From Phycisphaerae bacterium (GTDB lineage Bacteria; Planctomycetota; Phycisphaerae; Phycisphaerales; UBA1924), in the NCBI GenBank assembly GCA_002706885.1, contig PAKY01000063.1, positions 1 through 37,758 of the forward strand: a stretch of DNA of 37,758 nt. Reading direction: 5' to 3'. Positions 16,058-25,386 of this stretch are shown here, piece after piece; the first letter of the stretch is position 1; every line of letters starts with the position of its first letter. Position numbers and translations under genes: made by a program. A model generated the notes under the pieces. The model was not told the origin of the DNA. It ran no database searches and was given only the letters and a program-made list of their open reading frames with translations.

Positions 16058-16743
16058 TCCAACGGCCCCTCGATCGGATAGCCGGCGTCCGCCCAGGCCT
16101 CGTACCCATCCTCGAGAATCATCGCGCCCTCGATCTGGAAGCTCTCGGCGAGGTAGAACGCGACGTCCTCGCTCGCCTCGCAGTGCTCGCCGCCGTAGCA
16201 GTAGATGACGATCGCGGGGGCCGCCGAGAGCGCGTCGATGACCTCGAACGTCCGCGCCGAAGGACTCGTCAGATCGCCCGCGGTGAGCTGATACGCCCCG
16301 AGCACACGCCCGTCCGCCCAATCGGCCCGCAGCCTCGCGTCGACAAAGACGGCGCCGCTGTCGAAAAGCGACTTCGCCTCCTCGAGTGAGATCATCCTGG
16401 AGTCCGGTTCAGCGGACTGGGCGCCAGCCTTCTCTGTCCCGGCATCCGATGGCGCGACGTTCGTCTCCGGCTCAGTCTCCCGCTCGTCGGCGACGTCAGT
16501 GCCGGATGGCGTCGTCGCGGGCGAGGTAGGCGTCTCAGGTGCGTCGTCGCCCTCGCGATCAGGGTTCGCGAGATCGATGGTCTCGACCTCCGGCGCTGTC
16601 GTCTTTTCGCCCGTCGGGCGAAGCACCATCGGCTTGCTAAGCCACGCCTGCGCGAGCCCGGCGCCGCCAGCGATGGCCGCGAGCGCGAGAGCGCGCGTGA
16701 GGACCGTTCCCAGGCCCTCGTGACCGATCTTCACGATGCGCAT
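16054..16743 (-). CDS. Membrane-anchored rhodanese-domain protein
   Basis: The protein has 229 aa. A hydrophobic segment at about residues 15-34 (TRALALAAIAGGAGLAQAWL) is a signal or anchor. Residues 42-115 form a Pro/Glu/Thr-rich linker. Residues 118-229 are a rhodanese domain: FVDARLRADWADGRVLGA, then the active loop VIYCYGGEHCEAS with Cys182 as the likely persulfide-forming Cys and Cys188 nearby, and the ending LEDGYEAWADAGYPI. The two Cys in the loop suggest redox or sulfur transfer. The ATGA overlap with the MauE/DoxX gene and the 13-base gap from DUF1573 show one operon. The domain should face the periplasm. Confidence 0.87.
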   Translation of the reverse strand: MRIVKIGHEGLGTVLTRALALAAIAGGAGLAQAWLSKPMVLRPTGEKTTAPEVETIDLANPDREGDDAPETPTSPATTPSGTDVADERETEPETNVAPSDAGTEKAGAQSAEPDSRMISLEEAKSLFDSGAVFVDARLRADWADGRVLGAYQLTAGDLTSPSARTFEVIDALSAAPAIVIYCYGGEHCEASEDVAFYLAESFQIEGAMILEDGYEAWADAGYPIEGPLE

Positions 16744-16756
16744 CAGGCTTCTTGCC

Positions 16757-18067
16757 TCACTCGGGGCTGTAGGTCTTCTCGTTCGCCGGGTCGGCCCGCT
16801 CGCCGTCGGCGTTCCGGATCGAGTCGTTCGCGCGCTGGGGGCGCGAGGTGGTCCGCTCGCGGACCGCGTTCGGATCCCGCGGCGCCCGCGTGCGCTGGGC
16901 GTTCGTCGCCGCCTCGCGCGTGACCCAGCCGTAGTAGCTCAGGCGGATCTCCGACTCATCCTTGAGGCTGGTCTTGACGGTCACGGTGCCGTTCTGACGC
17001 GGCATCGGTGACGCCATCTGCTTGATCGTCACCTTGTAAGCGTCGTGCTTGCCTTCCTCGAGCGGGGTGATGTCCACATCGGCCCGCTGGAACGCGCCGG
17101 TGATGAGCACCTCCTCGACCTCGAAGTCCCGCTGCGTCTTGCTCGACACCGTGAAGGACGTCTCGACCTCGGAGCCCGGCTCGATGCGCCCGATGTTGAT
17201 GCGACGAGGATCGGTCGTCAGGTCGCCGAGGACCTGCGCGCTGATCGGGATCTGCACCAGCTTGGCTCGCTCGTCGGTCGTCGTGAAGTCGTAGACGTTG
17301 CGGACGACGCCCTGATCAGCGCCCTCCTTGACCGTCACGAGGAACTTGACCGCGGTCTTCGGCTGCCCGTCGACGCCCTCACGCTCCTCGACGCCGATGC
17401 GTTCGATCGTGAACGGAGAATCGTCCGTGTTCTGACCCTCGGCGAGGTTCGCGTCGAAGTCGTCGACGCGACCGATCAGCTCGAGCTCCATCGTCGGCCG
17501 CTCGCCGAACTTTTCGACGCCGCGGAAGTAGACGATCGAGGGCTCCTGCTCGATGATCTGATCGACGTTCGCGCGGATCTCGAGGGTGTACTCGGGGGTC
17601 CGCTCACCGTTGACGTAGATCCGGATCGGCTTGATCTGCACGCCGTTGCGACGCTTCGGGTCGAACTCGGCGACGACGTAGCCCGTCTCGCCCGGCTCGA
17701 AGAGGCGGCGGTTCGCGGGGAGATCGTTCCCGTCGGCGTCCTGCACACCCGAGATCGTGCAGCCGCAGCTCGTCTGAACGTCGGTGATCGAGAGACGCTC
17801 TTCGCCGACGTTGGTGAACTTGAAGCGGTGCTTGACGGTCGAGTGGTCCCAGATCTTGCCGAAGTCGTGCTTCATCCCGTCCGCGAACTCGAAGCCGGGC
17901 TTCGCCTGCGCCCGCTCGACGTTCACCCGGCGCGGCTCGGGGAGCGGCATGGGCAGGGCCGACGCGAGGCTCGGCAGCGCCGCGACGCATCCCGCGGCCG
18001 AGAGCACGAGGGCGAGTTTCCGAACGCGACGGACCGAGGCGTTGGCAGGCTGCATCTGTGAGGTCAT
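16757..18067 (-). CDS. Secreted DUF1573-domain protein
   Basis: The protein has 436 aa from ATG 18067, which begins a signal peptide (VRKLALVLSAAGCVAALPSLASA) and has GGAG about 10 bases upstream; longer in-frame starts reach 18196 but add no signal. Residues 52-105 carry the DUF1573 pattern: HDFGKIWDHSTVKHRFKFTN, then TSCGCT. This domain is Ig/ASPM-like and usually secreted. A second beta-sandwich region runs at about 270-385, with the related phrase INIGRIEPGSEVETSFTV. The C-terminal 55 residues are polar and disordered. It is first in the DUF1573-rhodanese-MauE/DoxX operon. Function is unknown; envelope structure or metal/thiol chemistry is possible. Confidence 0.83.
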   Translation of the reverse strand: MTSQMQPANASVRRVRKLALVLSAAGCVAALPSLASALPMPLPEPRRVNVERAQAKPGFEFADGMKHDFGKIWDHSTVKHRFKFTNVGEERLSITDVQTSCGCTISGVQDADGNDLPANRRLFEPGETGYVVAEFDPKRRNGVQIKPIRIYVNGERTPEYTLEIRANVDQIIEQEPSIVYFRGVEKFGERPTMELELIGRVDDFDANLAEGQNTDDSPFTIERIGVEEREGVDGQPKTAVKFLVTVKEGADQGVVRNVYDFTTTDERAKLVQIPISAQVLGDLTTDPRRINIGRIEPGSEVETSFTVSSKTQRDFEVEEVLITGAFQRADVDITPLEEGKHDAYKVTIKQMASPMPRQNGTVTVKTSLKDESEIRLSYYGWVTREAATNAQRTRAPRDPNAVRERTTSRPQRANDSIRNADGERADPANEKTYSPE

Positions 18068-18367
18068 GACCTTTGCTCCATCTCTCCGAGCGTGTCCCTG
18101 TCCAAGAGACGTCAGGGATACGTTCGACTGACGCGAGAGCGGGCGCCGCCGCCGGCGCCGCTGCTCCAAGTGTACACACGCGCGAAAGACCGTCATTCCG
18201 ATTGGCCCGCCGACCTCCGCCGTCAGACCAACCCTCCGCCCAATCTCATATAGCCGCGAAGGCCGCGGAGGGTTGCTCCAACTCCGGGGATCGGTTGCCC
18301 GCCCCCGGCGTCGTCGCGGCCCTCCACGGCCTCGCGCGATCCCATTGCTCAGGTCGACGCCCGACCG
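18068..18367. other. Intergenic region between clpC and the DUF1573 operon
   Basis: These 300 bases hold no supported gene. Both neighbours read leftward, so this is the end of clpC transcription and the promoter of the DUF1573 operon. An 8-bp palindrome GTGTACAC is at 18170-18177 and a GC-rich inverted repeat (GGCGCC...GGCGCC) at about 18142-18159. I see no T-run terminator and no clear -35/-10 pair. Confidence 0.4.
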
Positions 18368-20893
18368 TCAGGTCGAGGAGACCACCGTTTCGCCGTCCTC
18401 CGGCTGCTTCGCGGGAACGTCCGTCGAAGCGTCGAAGGTCAGGTTCTGTTCTTCACCGGTCCGGTCGATCCGGATCATGTTCTTGCCGTGGAGATCACCC
18501 GAGAGGAGCTGCTCGCTGAGCGGGTCCTCGATGTAGGTGCCGATCGCCCGGCGGAGCGGCCTCGCGCCGAAGTCGGGGTTGTACCCCTTCTCGATCAGGA
18601 AGTCCTTCGCGGGCTGGGTCAGGGAGATCTTGAATCCCTGCTCCTCGAGCCGCTTGGCGACCTTGCCCACCTCGAACTCGATGATGTGGATCAGGTCGTC
18701 GCGGTTGAGCGGGCGGAAGACGATCACATCGTCGAGTCGGTTGATGAACTCGGGGCGGAAGAACCGCTCGATCTCCTTCATCAGGATCGACTTGATGTTC
18801 TCGTGGTCACGGTCGGCGCTCTTCGACTGGAAGCCGAACCCGCCGCCGCCCTTGATCAGGTCCGCGCCGATGTTGCTCGTCATGATGAGCACGGTGTTGC
18901 GGAAGTCGACGTGACGCCCGAACGAGTCGGTCAGGCGGCCCTCTTCCATGATCTGGAGGAGCATGTTGAACACGTCCGGGTGGGCCTTCTCGACCTCGTC
19001 GAGCAGGACGACCGCGTACGGCCTCCTCCGGATCTGCTCGGTGAGCTGCCCGCCCTCCTCGTACCCGACGTACCCGGGAGGGGCGCCGACGAGGCGGGAG
19101 ACGTTGTGCTTCTCCATGTACTCGGACATGTCGAGGTGGATCAGCGAATCCTCGTCCCCGAACATGAACTCCGCCAGCGCCTTGCTGAGCAGCGTCTTGC
19201 CGACGCCCGAGGGGCCGACGAAGATGAACGACCCCATCGGACGCTTCGGATCCTTCAGGCCGGCGCGGGCGCGACGGATGGCGCGGGCGACGGCCTTGAT
19301 CGCGTCCTCCTGGCTGATGACGCGCTTGTGCAATTCGGCCTCGAGCTCGAGCAGGCGAGCGGCCTCCTCCTTCTCGAGACGCTGCAGCGGAACGCCCGTC
19401 ATCTTGCTGACGACCTCGGCGATGATCTCCTCATCGACAACGCCGTCGATCTCCTGGCTCTTCGCGCGCCACTGCTCCTGCAACTCTTCCTTCTGCTTGC
19501 GGAACTGCTCGGCGCGGTCGCGGAGCTCGGCCGCCTTCTCGTAGTCGGCGTTCTTGACCGCGTCGTCCTTCTCGATGCTCAGCCGCTCGATGTCGGACTC
19601 GAGCTCCGCGAGGCTCGGCGGCTTGCTCATGCTCTTGATGCGTACGCGGGCGCCCGCCTCGTCGATCACGTCGATCGACTTGTCGGGCTGGACACGGCCC
19701 GTGATGTACCGACCGCTGAGCTCGACCGCCGCCCGGATCGCCTCGTCGGTGATCCGCACGCGGTGGTGCTCTTCGTACTTGTCCTTCAGACCCGAGAGGA
19801 TCTGGATTGCCTGCTCGTTGCTCGGCGGATCGACCGGGATCGACTGGAAACGCCGCGCGAGCGCCGCGTCCTTCTCGATGTACTTGCGGTACTCGTCGAA
19901 CGTCGTCGCGCCGATGCACTGGATCTCGCCACGCGCGAGCGCCGGCTTGAGCACGTTGCTCGCGTCGATCGCGCCCTCGGCGCCGCCCGCCCCGACGAGC
20001 GTGTGCAGCTCGTCGATGAACAGGATGACGTTGCCCGCGCGGCGGACCTCGTTCATCACCGCCTTGATGCGCTCTTCGAACTGACCGCGGTACTTCGTGC
20101 CCGCGACCATCATCGCGAGGTCGAGCACCACCAGCCGACGCTCGTGGAGGATCTCCGGGACGTCGCCCTCGATGATCTTCTGGGCGAGCCCTTCGACGAT
20201 CGCGGTCTTGCCCACGCCAGCCTCGCCCAGAAGGACGGGGTTGTTCTTCGTCCGTCGGCAGAGGACCTGCGTCACGCGCTCGATCTCGTTCGCGCGACCG
20301 ATCACCGGATCGAGCGACCCCTCCTTCGCCAACTCGGTCAGGTCACGACCGAAGCTGTCGAGCGCAGGGGTCTTGCTCTTGCCCTTCGCGCGCCCTTCGG
20401 AGCTCGCGGATCCGCCGGCCATCGCGGCCTCGCCACCCTCGTTCTCGCCCTCGGCGCCCGCGCCGAGCAGGTTCAGGACCTCCTCGCGGACCTCTTCGAG
20501 CTTCAGACCGAGGTTCATCAGCACCTGCGCTGCCACGCCGTCGTGTTCGCGGAGCAGCCCCAGAAGGAGGTGCTCGGTGCCCACATAGTTGTGGTTGAGG
20601 TTCCGGGCCTCCTCGATGGCGTACTCGATGACCTTCTTCGCGCGAGGCGTCTGCGGAAGCTTGCCCATGGTCACCATCTCGGGACCAGCGCGCACCAGCT
20701 TCTCGACCTCGAGGCGGACCTTGCGCAGATCGACGTCGAGGTTCTTCAGGACGTTGGCGCCAACCCCCGAGCCCTCCTTCACGAGGCCGAGGAGGATGTG
20801 CTCCGTCCCGATGTATTCGTGATTGAACCGCTGCGCTTCCTGGTTGGCCAGCGCCATGACCTTCCGCGCACGATCGGTGAATCGTTCAAACAT
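18368..20893 (-). CDS. clpC: ClpC-type AAA+ unfoldase
   Basis: The protein has 841 aa from ATG 20893, with GGAGG before it; this start gives the family N-terminus [13 protein letters not shown]. It unfolds proteins for ClpP. Domains in order: two Clp_N repeats (about 1-145); AAA-1 with Walker A GEAGVGKT at 223-230 and the DEL(H) Walker B region ([17 protein letters not shown]); a middle coiled region with the UVR-like segment [17 protein letters not shown] (about 430-450) that marks ClpC rather than ClpA or ClpB; AAA-2 with GPSGVGKT and the ClpP-loop neighbourhood; and the C-terminal D2-small domain ending in [13 protein letters not shown]. No mcsA/mcsB or ctsR is adjacent, so Bacillus-type regulation is not supported here. 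A 15-bp inverted repeat upstream may be its operator. Confidence 0.95.
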   Translation of the reverse strand: MFERFTDRARKVMALANQEAQRFNHEYIGTEHILLGLVKEGSGVGANVLKNLDVDLRKVRLEVEKLVRAGPEMVTMGKLPQTPRAKKVIEYAIEEARNLNHNYVGTEHLLLGLLREHDGVAAQVLMNLGLKLEEVREEVLNLLGAGAEGENEGGEAAMAGGSASSEGRAKGKSKTPALDSFGRDLTELAKEGSLDPVIGRANEIERVTQVLCRRTKNNPVLLGEAGVGKTAIVEGLAQKIIEGDVPEILHERRLVVLDLAMMVAGTKYRGQFEERIKAVMNEVRRAGNVILFIDELHTLVGAGGAEGAIDASNVLKPALARGEIQCIGATTFDEYRKYIEKDAALARRFQSIPVDPPSNEQAIQILSGLKDKYEEHHRVRITDEAIRAAVELSGRYITGRVQPDKSIDVIDEAGARVRIKSMSKPPSLAELESDIERLSIEKDDAVKNADYEKAAELRDRAEQFRKQKEELQEQWRAKSQEIDGVVDEEIIAEVVSKMTGVPLQRLEKEEAARLLELEAELHKRVISQEDAIKAVARAIRRARAGLKDPKRPMGSFIFVGPSGVGKTLLSKALAEFMFGDEDSLIHLDMSEYMEKHNVSRLVGAPPGYVGYEEGGQLTEQIRRRPYAVVLLDEVEKAHPDVFNMLLQIMEEGRLTDSFGRHVDFRNTVLIMTSNIGADLIKGGGGFGFQSKSADRDHENIKSILMKEIERFFRPEFINRLDDVIVFRPLNRDDLIHIIEFEVGKVAKRLEEQGFKISLTQPAKDFLIEKGYNPDFGARPLRRAIGTYIEDPLSEQLLSGDLHGKNMIRIDRTGEEQNLTFDASTDVPAKQPEDGETVVSST

Positions 20894-20967
20894 GGAAGCC
20901 TCCAGCGTGTGAAGTGTAGAGCGAGCCCCGCCCAACGACCGTCACGCGTTCCACCACCCTCTTCATA

Positions 20968-20982
20968 CGTCCGAACCGGACG
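20968..20982. promoter_or_regulatory. Inverted repeat upstream of clpC
   Basis: A perfect CGTCCG-AAC-CGGACG inverted repeat lies 74 bases before the clpC start, in the only sizeable gap on that side (20894-21207). Its position fits an operator or a leader hairpin. It is not the CIRCE sequence or the CtsR heptad. The rest of this 314-base gap shows no gene. Confidence 0.35.
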
Positions 20983-21207
20983 ATCCGACGCGGTGATGCG
21001 CTCTGATCGCGCGACATTTCCTCCCAACGGGGCGTCGCCGTTTTCTCACGCATGACCATCACACATGCATCGGCGATGCCACGCTTCAAGGCCACGCCGA
21101 TCCGCCCCTGAAGCGCCAGAATCCCATTTGGACCGCCAACCGGGTTCCCGCCGGAACAATCTGGCGTCCGGATCACCCATTCAGGCGCCAATCTGTCAGG
21201 ACCCGCG

Positions 21208-22413
21208 TCATTGCCGCGCGTACCCGATCGCAGACCGATCGCCAACGATATCAATCGGAATCACCCGCTCGGCTGTGGCGCCATCCGCCAGATCAGTCAT
21301 CACCACTTTGAGGTGGTATCGTCCGACCGTGAGCGACGCCGGCAGGTCGATCCGCGTGACGACGTAGTAATCCCGGAGCGGACGCCTCGCGTCGTAACGC
21401 GTGTCCTGAGCAGGCTTTCGCCACGCCAGCAGGCCGTCGGCGTCGTGATAAAGCATCAGTTCTTGTCGCAGCGCGACGCGATAGGGCTCGGTCGCCGACT
21501 CGCCCTCGCCGGTCTGATGGCGGAAGTGATCGACTTCTACATACAGGATTGCGGGCTGCGACTGCCCGGCGAGAAAGCTTCGCGTCGCGATCGGCGAATA
21601 TCGCCCGAAGCCCTCGACCGATGTGCAGAGCTCAGCCGCGGTCAGGTCGAGCGTCGCCTCATCGAGCAGCTCCCGGTGCGCCGCCTCAATCGCTTCCGCG
21701 ACGCCCGAAACCCCGGAATCGGCGACCCGCTCTCGGAGCCGCGCGACGGCCTCGGCGGCGCGACGCTCGGACGGGGCGAGGTCGAGAACGTCGAGCGGGT
21801 CGGCGCCATCGCGCGGGATCTGCGCGATGTCCCGAAGGGCCGCGAGTGTCATCGCGTCCTCAAGGTTCAGGGAGGCTGACTCTCGCTCCATCCGCTCCAC
21901 GAGCTTCGCGGCGAGCGCGGGCGTCGTCAGTTCCGGTGGGGCTTGCGGGACGGGTCGCTCGGTCGGAGCCGATCCGGTTCGCTCGTGCGATCCTGTGGCG
22001 ACAGCGGCGTCCGGAGCGGTCGTCTCGGCGCCGATCGCGGGTTCCGTCGATGTCGTGTTCGAAGCGACGGCGCCGGGCGTCGAAGAGCGCAGCCGCTGCG
22101 CGGAGGGGGTGCTCCGCATCTCTTCGATCAGTCCCTTCTGCGCGGCCTCGTCGATCGCGCGCATGGACTGGAGCATCGCCTGGGTGATCGCGTCATCGTC
22201 GGTCGAGCTGGCGGACTCGGCGTCGGCCGAGACCTCACCATCCCCTTCCACCGCGTCGGTGGCTTCCGAGCGTGTGTCGTCGGGGTCGGTCAGCGCAGCG
22301 TCGGTGACGTTTGTGGTCTCGTCTGCCTGGTTGGAGGCGCAGCCGCTGAGCAGCATGATCGAGGCGGCGGTAGAAAGGCCGAGCGCCCTGACGCTCGCGC
22401 GAGAAGCTGACAT
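21208..22413 (-). CDS. Lipoprotein of unknown function
   Basis: The protein has 401 aa from ATG 22413, with an AGGAGGT ribosome site 8 bases upstream. The signal ends in a lipobox (TAASIMLLSGC), giving a lipid-anchored Cys at about residue 24. Residues 25-165 are a low-complexity Asp/Glu/Thr/Ala/Pro linker. Residues 170-270 are helical (ERRAAEAVARLRERVADSGVS). Residues 270-395 are beta-rich, with FLAGQSQPAILYVEVDHF and the ending LPASLTVGRYHLKVVMTDLADG, resembling an Ig-like or C2-like fold that I cannot name. It starts 95 bases after holA and precedes clpC on the same strand. A cell-envelope role is inferred only from the anchor. Confidence 0.72.
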   Translation of the reverse strand: MSASRASVRALGLSTAASIMLLSGCASNQADETTNVTDAALTDPDDTRSEATDAVEGDGEVSADAESASSTDDDAITQAMLQSMRAIDEAAQKGLIEEMRSTPSAQRLRSSTPGAVASNTTSTEPAIGAETTAPDAAVATGSHERTGSAPTERPVPQAPPELTTPALAAKLVERMERESASLNLEDAMTLAALRDIAQIPRDGADPLDVLDLAPSERRAAEAVARLRERVADSGVSGVAEAIEAAHRELLDEATLDLTAAELCTSVEGFGRYSPIATRSFLAGQSQPAILYVEVDHFRHQTGEGESATEPYRVALRQELMLYHDADGLLAWRKPAQDTRYDARRPLRDYYVVTRIDLPASLTVGRYHLKVVMTDLADGATAERVIPIDIVGDRSAIGYARQ

Positions 22414-22508
22414 ATCCCGGACCTCCTGTCCATCCCGAACCGAGAACGACGCGGATGTCCCCGGCGTCGCAGCACGAATCGGCCCGTTGGCCGTCATCCC
22501 TTTGGGAA

Positions 22509-23474
22509 TCAGCGTCCGGACAGCGCCCGCGAGAACTCCGCCGCAAGGATTTCGAGGTTCCGGTCCGGTTCGCCCACGCCTGATTTGCCGTTCACGTCGG
22601 CCTGGATCGCCAGATCGAACAGACGTTTCGCCTCGTCCACGCTGAGGCGCCCGCGTGCCCGCGAAAGGGCGTCACCGAGCTCTCCCCACGATTTCGCGGG
22701 ACGCCCGGTCGCTGCCTGTTCATGAAGCTTCGCCGCGGCCTGCATCGCGGCGATCCCGAGCGGGACGTGCGCGTCCCTCGGGGCGTTGTCGAGCACGTCT
22801 CGCACGGCGTGGATCGCGTAGGCCGCGTTCCCGCTCAGGAGCGCGCCCTGGATGGCGAAGGGGCTGATCTCCCGCGCCCCGCCCCCGAGCTGGGCGACGA
22901 GGTCGGGCGTGATCGCCCCGCCGTCGCCCGCGGCGGTCGCGAGCTTGCCGGCTTCGGCGTCGAGCTTGCCGAGGTCGGCGCCGTGGGCCGCGACGAGCAT
23001 CCGAGCCGCCTCGGGCGCCATTTCGGCCCCGTGTCGCTGCTTCGCTCGCTTGGCGATCCAGATCGCGGCCTTCGACTCATCGGGCGGCGAGCAGTCGATG
23101 AGCACGCCGTGCTTCTCGATCGCGTCGCGCAGCTTGCTCTTGAGGAACTTCGGCGCCCGGAGCAGAAGCGTGGCGGCGTCGCCGGCGTTCTCGACGTAGC
23201 GGATCATCGCCTCGCGACGTTCTTCAGCGCCCGCGAGCTGGTCGGCCTCGTCGACGATCACCAGCTTGTAACCCGCCATCAGACCGAAGCTTCGGCACTC
23301 GTCGAGCACGTCCGCGACCGGGGCCGTTGAGCCGTCGAACCGCGCCACGTCGATCTGCCCGTGCTCCTTCTCGAGCGCTCGCTTGAGCGCCGCGGTGTGC
23401 TCGTCGCGCAGGAACACATCCGAGCCCGAGAGCAGCCCGACGCGGGTATTGGCGGTCAATCCGGCCTTCGCCAT
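22509..23474 (-). CDS. holA: DNA polymerase III delta subunit (clamp-loader HolA)
   Basis: The protein has 321 aa, a normal length. HolA opens the sliding clamp within the clamp loader. The N-terminal AAA-like domain lacks a P-loop, as expected for delta. It has VGLLSGSDVFLRDEH, then the block SFGLMAGYKLVIVDEADQL, and the delta-specific APKFLKSKLRDAIEKHG stretch. The helical middle (PEAARMLVAAHGADLGKLDAEAGKLA) and the C-terminal collar domain ending NLEILAAEFSRAL follow. The ATG has no ribosome site. Instead TACGCT on the minus strand (23486-23481) ends 6 bases before it. The gene diverges from the FHA histidine kinase with only 56 bases between starts. Confidence 0.87.
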   Translation of the reverse strand: MAKAGLTANTRVGLLSGSDVFLRDEHTAALKRALEKEHGQIDVARFDGSTAPVADVLDECRSFGLMAGYKLVIVDEADQLAGAEERREAMIRYVENAGDAATLLLRAPKFLKSKLRDAIEKHGVLIDCSPPDESKAAIWIAKRAKQRHGAEMAPEAARMLVAAHGADLGKLDAEAGKLATAAGDGGAITPDLVAQLGGGAREISPFAIQGALLSGNAAYAIHAVRDVLDNAPRDAHVPLGIAAMQAAAKLHEQAATGRPAKSWGELGDALSRARGRLSVDEAKRLFDLAIQADVNGKSGVGEPDRNLEILAAEFSRALSGR

Positions 23475-23480
23475 GGGCTC

Positions 23481-23486
23481 AGCGTA
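23481..23486 (-). promoter_or_regulatory. Candidate -10 box (leaderless start) of holA
   Basis: On the minus strand the hexamer TACGCT ends exactly 6 bases before the holA ATG, and no Shine-Dalgarno is present. The spacing equals that found for the kinase gene on the opposite strand. Confidence 0.4.
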
Positions 23487-23518
23487 GCTGGCGACGGGGC
23501 CCGCGGGGACGGGTGGTT

Positions 23519-23524
23519 TAGACT
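23519..23524 (+). promoter_or_regulatory. Candidate -10 box (leaderless start) of the FHA histidine kinase
   Basis: TAGACT, in the context GGGTGGTT-TAGACT, ends 6 bases before the GTG at 23531. It matches the box and spacing before the MNT gene at 6038. The GAGG immediately before the start codon is too close to act as a ribosome site. Confidence 0.45.
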
Positions 23525-23530
23525 TGAGGC

Positions 23531-25303
23531 GTGATCCTCAAGCTCACCGTGATCGAGGGCCCCGACGCGGGCCGGGCGTTCCAGGTCCCCGCCAACGAGC
23601 CGCAGCTCATCGGGCGGAGTTCGGAAGCGCTGCCCATCACCGACACCACGGTGAGCCGTCGTCACGCCGAGGTCACGCCCGACAGCGGGCGTTGGTACAT
23701 CCGCGACCTTGAGAGCCAGAACCACACCTACGTCAACGGCTCGCAGATCACCTCGCGGACGGAGCTCAAGTCGGGCGACCAGATCCGGGTCGGATCGACC
23801 GTGTTCCGCGTCGGCGACGCCCTCGACGACCCCTCCCAGGCGATCGAGCTGATCAGCGACGACAGCATCGGGAGCGAGATCGAGGGGCGGATTCCCTCTA
23901 ACGAGGACTCGATCATCCTCGCCGAGCCCGAGCCCTCTCGCGCGGCGGTGGAACACCTCCGCGTCATCTATCGTCTGACCGCGCTCACGAGCCAGATCAC
24001 GGACAAGCGCGAGCTCCTGCAAGCGGTTATGGATCTGGTCTTCAGCGTCTTTGAGCCGGAGCGTGGCGTGATCATGCTCGTCGGCGATGACGGCGCGAGT
24101 GGCTCCAAGCCCATCCTCACCGCCGACGATCTCGACATCCAGCGGACGGGCGACGTTCCCCTCGTGGGGCTGGATCTCATTCCCGCGGTCGTGAAGTACA
24201 AGCAGCCGCCCACGGACGATGACGAATCCCGCATTCAGGTTTCGAAGACCATCGTCCACGCCTGCATCCAGGACGGCGAAGGGCTCCTGAGTTCGAACGC
24301 CCAGGCCGACCCACGTTTCCGCGCGGGCGACTCGGTCGCGAGATTCAACATCCGCTCGGCCATCTGCGCGCCCATCACCTTTCGCGAGAAGGCGTTCGGG
24401 GCGATCTACATCGACAGCTCGATCGAGAACTACACCTACACCGTCGAGCAGCTCGCGCTTATGAACGCGATCGGCATGCACACCGCCCTCGCGCTGACCA
24501 ACGCCGAGCAGACCTCGAAGCGGCTCCAGGCCGAGCGTTTGGCCGCCGTTGGCGAGACCATCGCGAGCCTCAGCCACTCCATCAAGAACATCCTTCAGGG
24601 CCTCCGAGGCGGCGCTGATGTGCTCGAGATGGGCCTCAGTCGCGAGGACTTCAAGATCGCGGGCGGCGGGTGGGACATCCTCAAGCGCAACCTCGACCGC
24701 ATCGTCCAACTCACGATGAACATGCTCACGTACAGCCGCCAGCGCCACGTCGAGCTCGAGATGACCCGTCTCGACATGCTCGTCGAGGACTGTTACCGCC
24801 TCCTGGAGAGCCAGAGCGAGGCGAAGGGGGTCGCCCTGATCGTCGACGCCGATCCGGAGATGCCGCCGATCTCCGTCGATCCGCACCTGATGCATCAAGC
24901 GATCATGAATCTCATGTCCAACGCCGTCGAGGCGGCGCCGAAGGGGAAAGGCGTCGTGACGGTTCGTGTGACCTATGCCGAGCCCGGCCCGCAGAACCCG
25001 GAGCTGAACCGCCCGATCGCGGAAATCGCGGTGTCTGACAACGGCGAAGGCATCTCGAAGGACCGTCTGTCCTGGGTGTTCGAGCCGTTCAACACCACGA
25101 AGGGGCTGCGCGGCACCGGCCTCGGCCTCGCCGTGACGCGACGCATTATTCAGGACCACTACGGACGCATCCGTGTCGAGACCGCGGAGGGCAAGGGCGC
25201 CACGTTCCGCGTCCGTCTCCCCGCCGACCTCGATTCGGCCGTTGATCCGTCGGCGACCGCGGAGCAGAAGCCGAGGTCGAACGACCTGCTCAGCCGCCTC
25301 TGA
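23531..25303 (+). CDS. Soluble FHA-GAF sensor histidine kinase
   Basis: The protein has 590 aa and starts at GTG. Residues 1-96 are an FHA domain with GRSSE (28-32), the SRRHAEV core (42-48) and NGSQI, a phosphothreonine reader. Residues 140-325 are a GAF sensor (ELLQAVMDLVFSVFEPERG ... SAICAPITFREKAFGAIYID). The dimerisation domain has the phospho-accepting His349 in LAAVGETIASLSHSIKN. The ATPase domain carries the N box (NLMSNAVEAA, Asn464), G1 DNGEG (503-507) and G2 GTGLGL (528-533). No membrane helix is seen, so it senses a cytosolic signal. No response regulator is adjacent, making it an orphan kinase. The FHA head suggests crosstalk with Ser/Thr kinases. Confidence 0.92.
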   Translation: MILKLTVIEGPDAGRAFQVPANEPQLIGRSSEALPITDTTVSRRHAEVTPDSGRWYIRDLESQNHTYVNGSQITSRTELKSGDQIRVGSTVFRVGDALDDPSQAIELISDDSIGSEIEGRIPSNEDSIILAEPEPSRAAVEHLRVIYRLTALTSQITDKRELLQAVMDLVFSVFEPERGVIMLVGDDGASGSKPILTADDLDIQRTGDVPLVGLDLIPAVVKYKQPPTDDDESRIQVSKTIVHACIQDGEGLLSSNAQADPRFRAGDSVARFNIRSAICAPITFREKAFGAIYIDSSIENYTYTVEQLALMNAIGMHTALALTNAEQTSKRLQAERLAAVGETIASLSHSIKNILQGLRGGADVLEMGLSREDFKIAGGGWDILKRNLDRIVQLTMNMLTYSRQRHVELEMTRLDMLVEDCYRLLESQSEAKGVALIVDADPEMPPISVDPHLMHQAIMNLMSNAVEAAPKGKGVVTVRVTYAEPGPQNPELNRPIAEIAVSDNGEGISKDRLSWVFEPFNTTKGLRGTGLGLAVTRRIIQDHYGRIRVETAEGKGATFRVRLPADLDSAVDPSATAEQKPRSNDLLSRL

Positions 25304-25313
25304 GCGTCGTCGC

Positions 25314-25319
25314 TAAACT
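25314..25319 (+). promoter_or_regulatory. Candidate -10 box of the small lipoprotein gene
   Basis: TAAACT lies 67 bases before ATG 25387. The implied leader of about 60 bases carries an AAGAAGGA ribosome site. It is similar to the TAGACT boxes of this window. Confidence 0.3.
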
Positions 25320-25386
25320 GCGCGCGTCGGTGGTCAGGACGATCGACCGATCACGTTCAAGACAGATCTAGAAGAAGGATCGCGCC

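Noticed and set aside
18488-21055. 855-codon open frame antisense to clpC
   Set aside because: It is a shadow of GC-rich codon use in clpC: leucine/valine/aspartate-rich nonsense with no motif or start signal. The same holds for 23456-25159, 28017-29996, 4294-5298 and 11389-12684.
20886-21254. 122-codon frame in the gap upstream of clpC
   Set aside because: No ribosome site, no recognisable domain, and it overlaps the ends of both real neighbours.
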